Shown: positions 1-11,000 of the stretch, one piece after another
How positions within the stretch are numbered: the stretch's first letter is position 1
Layout: every line of letters begins with the position of its first letter
NCBI RefSeq assembly: GCF_001640805.2
Contig: NC_066838.1
Span: forward strand, 434,001-498,000
Source of the DNA: Lates calcarifer
Lineage: Eukaryota > Chordata > Actinopteri > Centropomidae
DNA length: 64,000 nucleotides
Direction of reading: 5' to 3'
Notes under the pieces: generated by a model
What the model saw: only the letters and a program-made list of their open reading frames with translations
Databases searched by the model: none
Told to the model about the DNA's origin: nothing
Translations under genes and position numbers: made by a program

Positions 1-174
1 CAAATGAAAGTGAAAACAGGTGCAAAAGCAAGACAACACCCAAAAAGGGAATGTTTTTGTATGTGGTGGCCACAGACAGTTGCTCTCTATTTATCTTTCC
101 TAACTGATTCTTCTCTAGTTTTGTGTTCTGCTAGTGTCCTTGTCAATGGTGGCATGAGGTGGTACCAAATCAAG

Positions 175-480
175 TTGCACAGGTAGTTCAACTGCTCCAG
201 GATGGCACATCAGGTTGCAAGAAGGTTTGCTGTGTCTCCCAGCACAGTCTTAAGAGCATGGAAGAAATACCAGGAGACTGGCCGTTACACGAGGAGAGCT
301 GGACAAGACTATAGAAGGGCATCAACCCAGCAGCAGGACTGGTATCTGCTCCTTTATGCAAGGAGGAGCAGGAGGAGCACTACCAGAGTCCTACAGAATG
401 ACCTCCAGCAGGCTCTGGTGTGCATGTTTCTGACCAAACTGTCAGAAACAGACTCAGTGAGGGTGGCATGACGACCATAC
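175..480 (+). mobile_element. Tc1-like transposase fragment, N-terminal DNA-binding part
   Basis: Translation from 202 gives a paired-type helix-turn-helix start ([16 protein letters not shown]), followed by an arginine-rich linker and a second helical block (TTRVLQNDLQQA). This is the layout of the DNA-binding half of fish Tc1/mariner transposases. The frame stops at 472 and I see no DDE catalytic core after it, so the copy is a dead fragment. It lies left of the last visible cyclase exon, inside that gene's next intron. The family assignment comes from motif recognition only. Confidence 0.6.
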
Positions 481-872
481 ATCCTCTAGTGTGATCTGTG
501 CTCATAGCCTACCACTGTGCAGCTCACTTATGCACTCAGTTGGTAGGTCTGTGATTAGTGCTGCGTTCTCCTCACAGATGAGAGCAGGTTCACACTGAGC
601 ACATGTGATAGACATGAAAGAGTCTGGAGAAGTTGGATCAGCCTGTGATTTCAGTTTTGTTACGTAGATTTTCTGTGTGATTTTGAACCCAGCCCTCAGT
701 GGGTCGATGATTTTGGTTTCCATTGTCTGTTGTTGCGTGATTTTGTTCCAAACAAATTATACAATGTACATCGATAAAGACTTTCAACTTGAATAATTTT
801 TTCATCAAGATCTGATCAGTGATTTAAGTGTTCCCTTAATTTTTTGGAGTAGTATAATACTTGCAACACCTC

Positions 873-925
873 TACACTCCTGAACAAAATCTTAAGACCT
901 TGAATAAGATTTGTTCAGGAGTGTA
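873..925. repeat. Near-perfect inverted repeat (fused transposon ends)
   Basis: The left arm 873-894 and the right arm 905-925 are reverse complements over about 21 bases with a single-base bulge, separated by 10 bases. The arm beginning TACACTCCTGAACAAAATC resembles the terminal inverted repeat of fish Tc1-like elements. Two ends facing each other with almost nothing between suggest a collapsed element or a solo foldback. Confidence 0.6.
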
Positions 926-1189
926 TACTTTTATATACAGTAAGTACACTTAGGAATGCAGGACTTGTCATAGAGTATTTTTTACATAGTGGTACTGGCA
1001 CTTTTATTTAAGCAAAGGTTTTGATTACTTCTTCCACCACTGTTAATATATTCAACATAAAGGCGGCTCTTCACTGTGGCAGAGGGGTGTGGTTTCAGTG
1101 CTGGCTGTAGGTGGAGAAAGGTAGCCTCAGATGCGGTCTATCAGACTAATTAGCAGTCTGGAATCAGTTTGTGTCACATATAGACAATA

Positions 1190-1515
1190 TACCGGCACAG
1201 CAATGCAGTGGTAAGCACTGTCGCCTCACAGCAAGAAGGTTCTGGGTTCAAGCCCTGATTCACCCCACTTGTGTGTGGAATTTGCATGTTCTCCCTGGGC
1301 CTGTGTGGGTTCTCTCTGGGTACTCAAAGACATGCAGATTAATTGGTGACTCTAAATTTCCCATAGGTATGAATGTGAGTGTGAATGGTTGTTTGTCTAT
1401 ATATTTTGGGCTGGATGGACTGACGTACTGCCTCTCACCCGATGTCAGCTGGGATAGGCTCCAGGGCACAAGCCCCATCCCAGCTGACATCCCAGTGCCC
1501 CAGCAACCTCAGTAA
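1190..1515 (+). repeat. tRNA-derived SINE-like dispersed repeat
   Basis: Near the 5' end there is an A-box-like stretch (TGGTAAGCACTG, 1209-1220) and a B-box-like stretch (GGTTCAAGCCC, 1245-1255), spaced as in a pol III promoter. Next comes a long body of the kind seen many times in fish genomes (TGGAATTTGCATGTTCTCCC, then AATTGGTGACTCTAAATT). Decay is moderate. The open frames across it on both strands are not genes. The exact family name is uncertain. Confidence 0.6.
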
Positions 1516-1639
1516 ATAAAGATATCCTTCAAAAATATTAAAGAAAAGAAGTGCTGAGTCCTAAAGCGAAAGTTTGTGAAATTTTGAGGAAAAGGTAGCA
1601 TGAATATTTTTTTTGTGCGTGTGGACATTTCCTTGTTAC

Positions 1640-4600
1640 CTTGTAGACATCATAGGAGTCAATGCGTGTATCAAAACACATGTAGAGGTTGTTGAGCATC
1701 TCCACCACTTGTAGAGGAGTACAGGATGCAGAGATAGAAGTAAAGCCCACAATGTCTGAGAAAAATATGGTTACCTGGAAAAAATAGAGAGGTGACTCCA
1801 TCAGTGTGCAAAATTATTGATTATATTGGACAAAACTGGGCAAACATACACTCAGTCTTTTTTTAGGTATACTGAACTAGCTACCTGGCTAAATCTTGGT
1901 TGTATTATACACTGGCCCTAAAGGTCAAAGCACAACATTTCTGAAAACACAGTGCCATTTCACAAACCTTGACATTTCGCAAAACACAGCCACATTTCAC
2001 AAATCAGAACAACATTTACCAATATCGGCACCGGCTCTTCAGTGCTTATGCACTGGGCATTGGAGAGCAGTGAAAAGCCAATGCTCTACGACTTGGGATG
2101 AAGGACAGCCTGAGAGCTTCAGCTGTCTCTTTTTTAATATAAAAAAAACATTATAGTTAAAATCTGCATCAGACATGTTACAAAGCTGACACTTGTATTT
2201 GAATCAAGTAGCAATTACCAGTATTAGTTTTTGTGTCTGCAATACATCTCATCTCTTTGTATGAGATTCATGTCTTTGGATATGGTCTCTGACAAATAGA
2301 TATAATAAACTCAACTAAACAAAACATGAAACCTTTTGGACTGCCATAGCTGGAAGAAAATGGGCAGCTTTCTTCAAAAGCAGCCAAATACAGTGGTGGA
2401 GGAAATATTTTATCTGACATTATTGTTGATAGTGATGCATTTGTGTGTAAGCTGGATTTCATTTTTGTAGCTGGTTATGTTTGAGCTAGTTTGAACTGTT
2501 TTATAGTTAGCTTATTTAGTCCAATGGTTCATACCTAAGGGGTCACAAGATAGAATCAAGATACAACCTGAAAAAGTTTCCAGCAACACACATGGCATTG
2601 CATCCACAATTCGCTCTCAGTTTGTGTCAAAATAACTAAACAAAAGAGTGGAGAGTGAGCAACAGCCACCACCACTTCCACCACTCAGTTATTTGGTACG
2701 CTGGTCATTCTTACATTCCAACTATCAAAAAATGGATGTCACTGCCTGATTAGACCAGACTCACTGACACTTCACACTAAGCTAAAAAAAGTGTTTTGTT
2801 TTTTTTACCATTCCTCAAAAGACTTTTTTTTTTTTTTAAACTGAACTGACAGATCAGTGTTTTGTTAGTAGAACAATTACTTACCAATTGCTTTCTTGTG
2901 CCCTAGTTTGCCTGCCTGATCAGTTGCTGCTCAGCCTCTGCTTTCTGGTGGTTCACTCTGTGCCCCACGGGATCTAGTCTTGATCTTGGCTCACTCATCT
3001 GTTTCCCCTGCTCTTCTTAAGTGCCATTAAAGACTTTGTTGAACTTTGATGAACTAGTGTTTGTGTGTGTCTCTGAGTTTGTATTGGGGCATTTATGACA
3101 GAACTCTCCAGCCACTGATGAACCCTGCGAACCCAGAGGCATTATGCAACGCACCAGCATTCCAAGGCACAAGGAATTAAGGAATTATGGACACATTACA
3201 GACTCTTAGTTTGAGCGTATCTGCCCTAAAGCCACCATATGGAGCATTTGTTTGGTTTTCTCTTTGAAACCAAATACTTACCAGCAAAGATAGCATTTAT
3301 CATTAGCCCCCTCCATGGCCAGGCCACTCAGTGGGCCATGGTGGTCTGGGAACACAATCATCAGGTCTGCTCCTCTTACCAGGTGTTCTCCGCCAAAATG
3401 AGGAGGATTTTTGATCACTCTGTCTGGGGCAGGGAGGTGGCCAGCTGTCTTCTCCCTCTTGGTAGCCAACCTTTGCCATGAGGTTTCAGATCAGACCAGA
3501 CAGTGCGGCAGGGGGTGTTTCTCTGGGCTCTGAATGACAACCTCAAAGATGAGCTGGTGGTGAGGGATGAGACTGAGTCCCTACAAGAGCTCATATCGTC
3601 ATCTGCCGTCATCCAGGACCTTGTCCAGCATCCTCCTGGAGCCTTTCCAGTCTCTCCCGGCAGTCCATCCCAGGGTGCTGAATCTACTGATGATCTGATG
3701 CAGCTGAACAGAGCATGGCTAACTAGTACCACAGGAGCTTTCAGCAATGACTCTACATTTACTGTGGCTTAGCCAGACATTTTTAGCCAAATTTCCCCCG
3801 CCTGCCAAAAGCCTAGGCTCACTTGAAGGAGGAGGGATTCAGGTGGGCCAGACCTTATCCTCCTAAAGTTCTGGGCTCCAGAGAGCCCAGTTGGAAGCAG
3901 CTATTTGTTCAATCAAACATCAGTGTCCCTCAAACCACTTGCTGATTCCAGGACTGATGAGAATTTTTTGACAATAGTTTTGTTTCCCTACACAGCATTT
4001 CCTTGGATATGTTACCTGAGTACTGGAGAGTAAATGCTTTAGACAGCAGACTGTTCCCCTTTCCCTCCTCACCTCTGTTAATCACCGTGAAATGCTACAA
4101 CTGTTAGTTTTACCATTTCCACAATTTTCCCCTGGTGCTTGGTCCATGGTTGAGACTCCATAACCACTATTGACTGGTCTAAAGGTTCAATGATATTATG
4201 GAGTGTCAAATTGTCATGTCAATTGTTTGCACTCTGCTCTGTGTCTCCAGAGTCCCTGAAGCTTATCACAACCTCGATGAAGTATTCAGCAAGCAGAGAG
4301 CCCTTTCCCTACCTCCCCACAGGCCCTACGATTCCAGCACTGATCTCCTGTCTGGGGCCTTCCTCCTGACCAGCCGGCTTTAAAATCTCTCACAGCCAGA
4401 GGGGGGAGGCCATCGAGAGATGTACATCCAGGATTCACTGGTTGCCACAATCATTCGGCCTTCATCTTCACCAGTGGGTGCAGGTTTCTTTTTTGTGGGG
4501 AAAAAGGATGGGACACTTCGCCCCCTGTATTGATTGACAGAGCATTAATTGGCTTGTTATGCAGATGATATTTTGATCTTGTTAGGACACCCAATACATT

Positions 4601-5045
4601 CATTACCTAAGCTGATCCGATCACTTGAGCAGTATGGTCAATTATCGGGGGAACAAGATTAATAAAGCTAAAACCCAAATACTCTCGTTGTACTTCAGAA
4701 AATGTGGAAACTAAAATGCAAATCACTACCATAGTTTTTGGGAATGTCCTGCTATCAAAAACTACTGGAAAGAAATACATAGTCCCTTACAAGATATTTT
4801 GAACTGTGAAATACCTTTAGAAAGTAAGACTATATATTTTGGGTATATATCTCCAGAATGGGTGAAAAGAGATAAGCATTTAATGAACATATTGTTGGTG
4901 GCTAGTGAAAAAACTCACAGGAGAGCCCAACATTAACCCTTCCGTTGCCCTTCGTATTCCATATACTTTTTTCTTCTTACTATTATTCAAAAACAAAAGA
5001 TAACCACTTCAGAATCACAAATGTCATGCACAACAACAAATCCTA

Positions 5046-5086
<41 letters not shown>

Positions 5087-8000
5087 GGTACATTGTTGGC
5101 CACCGGGTCACTTTGACCCAGAGGACAACACGAGGGTTAAATGCATGGATGGAAATTACAATGCACATTTACATTATGGAGAAGATAACAGCATTTGTTA
5201 ATCAAAAATTAGAACAATTTGTTTCACATCGGGAAAAATGGTTAACTATGTAATGCCTCGTAGATCTGATTTTATTTTCATGAACCAGTAATTCAACTGT
5301 ATTAGTGCTGGCCCCTGAAGAATGGAGACAGTGGCTGGAAGGGGCTATGGTGCCATTCATTGTGTGGACTGATCACAAAAACCTTCCTATCTGCCAAGTG
5401 TATTAAATCCAGGCAAGCCAGGTGGGCCTTGTTTCTTGGTTGTTGGATCCAGACCTGGATCCAAAAATAGTAAGCCCAACAGCCTCTCCCACCAATCGGA
5501 GCATCAGTCGACCAAAAAAGTGAAAAGCACACTATTTGAAACTGAAATGTAGTTAGGTAGAAGGATTAAGTAGAAATAATGGAAATGGTAAAGTACAAGT
5601 ACCTGGTATAACACAGTTCATCTTAAAGTAAACTTAAACACTGTAAACACTACAATTCATATTCTTTAGCATAAATAACAATAATGAGTAGTTAGGCCTT
5701 AGAAACTTAAATCATCAGCATTCAGCATTGTGCAAAGGAATGAAGCCAGTATCTTATTTCAGTGAGGGAGTCCTGATAACTAATCTCTATCTGTGATTCA
5801 CTACAAAAAGAGAAAACTTTGCTAACTTGTGTCTAAACTGTTTAATTATCATTTTCACAACTAATAATCATGAGTTCAGTTGAAAAATGTCCAGTGGATT
5901 GTATACATAACTCATCAATTTAAGATTTTGGAAACATAGCTTATTTGCATGTACTTCACAGCGTGCATTGCACTGATCTTAAAATTCTCCAGAAATCCTT
6001 CTTTTTAAACAAAAAAAAAATACTGTTATGTATCTTTTTCTATATGTGTCTCTGAGGTGTCTCATGGTCTTTTATCTCTGGTCAAAAGACCATAAGATAA
6101 TGCAAACCATTATGATGACAGGTGTGTAATTCAGACACTTCCTGCATCTTTTTATGAAACATTTGAATCATGTTAGTGATTTTGTAGCATGGTGTTCCTG
6201 AACTCACTGCATGTATTGGTGAGACAGAAAAAGCTGGTATTTGGGATAAAGTGCAAAAAATCCATCCTTGCTCATAAATAAAGTGAAAATTCCAAATGAG
6301 TCCAAAAAAATTAGTTCAACCTAGAATAAATTAGCAAAACTACTACAAAAATCCTCTTTTTAACCCGATATCTGTGGCATGTGACAGTGTCAGCCCTTAT
6401 GTCCTCATAAATGTGGACATCTGTTCTAACTTTGAGAAATTTAGAGTAGGCTTCATGTGAACAGCTCAGACCAATTACTGTTGACTTGTGTTTATATGTT
6501 TATTGCCAGTGACAAGAAATTAAGAGACAAAAACAATGGAAATGAAAAGGTAAAGAAATGGGCAGGATGACGATTTTTAGTGCTATGTGCTTGTGTCTGT
6601 TTAATAAAGTTCAAAGTCTAGGAACACTGTTGATTTCCGCTACGGTCATCTCATAACAGGTGTTGCAGTTGCTGCCTGCGACAAGCAGTATCAGGGAGGC
6701 CGATACTAGGCAGAATCCTTCTTGCCTCAGCAAGTCATGCTTTACTTTTCTGGTTAGTTTGGGAAAGAACAGGAAGTGCGTCTCAAATTTCCAGAATACT
6801 CTAGAGCTCCAAATCAGTTTTAAAATGAGCCCACTGTCCTATTCAGTAGAAGCTCCCCTCTGTGCAGAGTGCTTTTGGCACAGCTGCTTCAAACCTCTTC
6901 AATAAGCCAGATGCAATTTTCACCCACATAACTTGTTTTATCTTGTGATGAATATGGAACAGGGCAATTATAGGTAATTACGCCAACAATAGCAACAAAG
7001 GCAGCAAACACACACATTCATTCAGTGTGTTTGCAGATCTTGTAGAGGTGGCCTCTTCACAGCAGCATCGCAACAATGTAAGCTAATGTTAAAGTGAATA
7101 GGTAAAATCGTGGAGGGGAAGGTTGTTGTCTTATCTGTCTTCAACAGTGTTATCTTTCTCTAGTATTTGCCTTTAAGGATTGAAAGTTGTAACACTGACC
7201 ACAGGAGACACACCTCTCACTGAAGCCTCATATGTCATGATAACAGTTCACCTCCAGATGTAGCTTTTCTTTATCATTTTTACATTTAGTGCAGCATTAG
7301 ACTCAGAAAAATGCCTCTGACTGTTATCTCACTTGTAATTCCCTAAATTCCATGCTCAACAAATGTGCAGTAGTTAGACACTATTTAAAGCATATCTCTA
7401 GAGATTTCTCACCTTCATATGCTTTTTGTGCGTGCATTACACATGTCGCAGGTGTTTTTATTGTGCCTTGCTGCAGAGTTTTGGTTATATACATTGTTCG
7501 CAAGTTCCTTCAACAATTTAACGTTAACTATAACATTGAATAATTTCCATCTGTTTGTTCATGGAGCCAGAAATTGCAAAAAGAGGGTGCAGGGGGACAA
7601 AGCTTTTTTCCAAGTCACAAGTAAGTTTCAAGACATCAAGTCAAGTCCCAAATTCAGCACTGACAAGTCCAAAATCAATTATAAAGCCAAGACCAACTAG
7701 TTCAAACTTAAGTTCCAAAGTCAAGTCCTAGATCAAGACTAACAAGTCAAAGCTAACAAAAATCAAGACCAACAACTCCCAAGTCAAGTCCCAAGTGAAC
7801 ATTAACAAGTCCCAACACAAGTCCAGACAACATGTATCAAGTCCAATCCTAGTTATAAAATCCTTGTGTATCATGTCCTAAACAAGACTTTATGCATCCT
7901 CAAACTCAGTGCTTTTCTAAGTGTTTTTCTACTGATGTCTGTTGCCCCTCTGCTGGTACTATCAAACAACCTGACTGGATGCCTTAAGTTTTATGATTCA

Positions 8001-11000
8001 AAGTTTATCTATAAAAAATAACAGTCGATTGACTGACTACCCTTTTAAGACATAATTTTAAATCTTGCATGTTGAAGAGAATATCAAGTCATTCCAAGTC
8101 AAAGTAAAGTTAAGTGACAAGTCTGTGGTGTAAAAGTTGAGTGAGTTGTAAGTCTTCTATTAAGGACCCCTTCTCTCTCCTAGTTCTTCCTTGTGTTTCC
8201 CCATCTGTTAAGCCCCTTGTTCTTCCTTGTGTCTCCTCCCCTGTATGTTTTTGTGTGTGTGCTTCTTAGCAGGTGTGGTGCACCACTGGTTCACCTGTTT
8301 CCTATCTCATTTTCAGCTTGCAGCTGATCTACAGCAGTCATTCTCTCACTCATAGCCAGTTTGTTCTGCCATTTTTAGTGGTAACTCTCTGGCCAGCTCA
8401 GCAGAAAACTTGTGTGGCTTCCTGAGAATTTTCCTAGTCAAAGTTTTGCTGATACTTACCTTGCCTCTCCTCCTCTTGTCCAGTCTCCTGTCCACTGCTA
8501 CCATCTGCTCCTGCTCAGAAGCCAGGCCATTCCCTGAATCTTCCGCTCATTTCCCCTTCACCTTTCCCATTGCCTCTGCCCCCTGTATTCTCTTCCATTG
8601 ACCCAAGAGCATCTCCAGCTCCTCTCTCCCATCTACAGCTAACAACTGAATCAGTGAATCATTTAATCACTGAACTTCCATTAAAACATTTCCTGGTTTG
8701 AATGCTATCCTGGTAATTTGTGTCCTGAGTCTGCTTAGGGGACCTGTCTAGTTTTGCCAATATGTAACAGAACAAACTGGCCACTGAACAAACCACTGAA
8801 ACCCATCACTGAAGCCTCAGGTTCTGTGTAAACCAACTCAGTTGCCAAATGGATCTGGTCACAACCAATCCTTAGCCTCTGCCCCAGCTACAGCTGCTCC
8901 AGCTCTCCTAGAGAACAACAGCTCCTCTGCCTCACAGTCTAATGTTCACCCTTGCACTCGAGAGCCGCCCATGCCCACTCCAGATTTCCTAGTGGAGATG
9001 AAAAAAGTATTTGATCACCCCATCAGGAGAAGAAAAGGTGCCCAATGGCACAATTCTCAAGCTGAGGCTGAATATGCCATTCAGTTTAGAATCCTGGTAG
9101 CAGAGAGCAGCTGCGATGAGGTCTTGCTGCAGGGCATTTTTGTCCATGTTTTGTCTGATGCTATGAAGGACGAGCTGGCAGTTTGGGATGAGACAGAATC
9201 ATTTGAAGACCTTATTTCCTTAGCTATGCAGTTAGGCAATCGTATGCAGCTGGGAGGCACTCGGCTCACCTCTGTGATATTTTCTGCAGTTGAGGTGAAT
9301 GGAAACCCTGGTCACCATTTGAGAAAATACTCATTACATTACATACTCATTTACCCTCATACTCACACACACATATTCTCACGTTATGCAAGCATGTGTA
9401 TTTATGTGTTTATCTATATGTATATCTATATGTACAGTACCAGTCAAGAGTTGGACACACCTTCTCATTCAGTGGTTTTTCGTTGTTTTTACTACTTTCT
9501 ACATTATAGATTAATACTGAAGACATCAAAACTACAAAGGAACACAGAGAATTATGTTGTAAACAAAAAAGTGTTTAACAAACGAGAATATGTTTTATAT
9601 TTTAGATTCTTCAAAGTAGCCACCTTTTGCTTTGATGACAGCTTTGTACATTCTTGGCATTCTCTCAGTCGGATTCATGAGGTAGTCACCTGGAATGGTT
9701 TTCAGTTTACAGGTGTGCCTTGTTCATTTGTGGAATTTCTTGCCTTCTTAATGTGTCTGAGACCATCAGTTGTGTTGTACAGAGGTAGGGTTGGAACACA
9801 GTTCTATACAGTGAATAACCTTATTCAGCTACTGTTCTAATCCATATTATGGCAAGAACCACTCAACTAAATAAAGCGCCTTGGTCCTGACTGCGTCACC
9901 TTCGTGCTCAAATGACGTTAAAGCACACCCTCGAGTGTAATATTGCAATTATACAACTATTACCAACAAAGCAGAATGTATAATCAAAATCTGTTCATGT
10001 TGAGGAGCAATTTGATCTCAAAATTAAAAGGTTTTAACGAATGTTTTTCCCGTTTCCATGGAAATACATGGGGTCTATTAACTGGAACACAATCAGTCAC
10101 GTCAGTGAACTCCTATATGTAATGGAACCAAGTTTACCACTACGGCAAATAATCAGAGCCTTAGTAACGACCTAGCAACAGAAATGATTTTCTAGTCCCA
10201 GATGAGTGAACTCTGAGCTGACGTTAATGCTTTATCGAGGTCTCAGACTTTACTGAACTAAATCAACAGCCTACTGCACAAATGAATGCTTACTTTTATC
10301 AACCACGTTATAACAAAGACACTGTGTTTATTTACTCACACAGATGTAGCTTCTGCAACTGTAAACTTTTACATGAATTTTAAGTTATAGCGCTGTGTCA
10401 CCGACACAGCTGATGGAGAAAGCCAAGGCGCTTTGCTTAAGTGACGTTAAAGCACACCCTCGAGTGTAATCTTGCAATGACACAACTATTACCAACAAAG
10501 TAAAATGTATATGGCGGAGTAATATTTTTAGTGATGAGTAAAGCGTGCTGTCATGCTGATTTCAGCATGTTCTAAATGTCTTGTTGACCAATCAGATTGC
10601 TCGGTCGGAACTACTTGTTGTATAATGTATCCTCAAGTACAGTAAAAAAAACAAATCACATCAAACGCTATGATGAAACTGGCTCTGATGAGGACCACGC
10701 CAGGAAAGGAAGACCAAGAGTAGCAGACACATCTTAACATCAAATGTTCAGAGGAGACTGTGTGAATCAGGCCTTCATGATCTAACTGCTACAAAGAAGC
10801 TGCTACTGAGGAAGAACAAGAAGAAGAAGAGAACTGCTTAGGCCAAGAAACACAAGGAATGGACATTAGACCAGTGGAAACCTGTACTTTGGTCTGATGA
10901 GGCAAATTTGAGATTTTTGGTTCCATCCATGATGTCTTTGTGAAATGCAGAAAAGGTGAGCGAAGGTGAGCGATTTTCGTTCGTTACACATACATATGTG

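Larger units (their letters stand above)
2885..5520 (+). mobile_element. Decayed Ty3/gypsy retrotransposon, interrupted
   Basis: 2885-3102 resembles the end of a gypsy LTR (polyadenylation-like ATTAAA, then an end in TTTATGACA). From 3240 a gag-like protein reads in broken frames ([29 protein letters not shown]). Around 4250-4510 there is a reverse-transcriptase lead-in ([27 protein letters not shown]) with stops. The element resumes at about 5305-5510 with an RNase H region (VWTDHKNL in one frame, RPGSKNSKP in another). Between 4553 and 5290 it is split by an L1-like fragment. No 3' LTR is visible. It is a multiply broken, inactive remnant inside the cyclase intron. Confidence 0.7.

Noticed and set aside
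8842..9840. 332-residue open frame, the second longest in the window
   Set aside because: The first 150 residues are gypsy gag and the rest is read-through into simple repeats and a Tc1 element in a non-coding direction. It is not a host gene.
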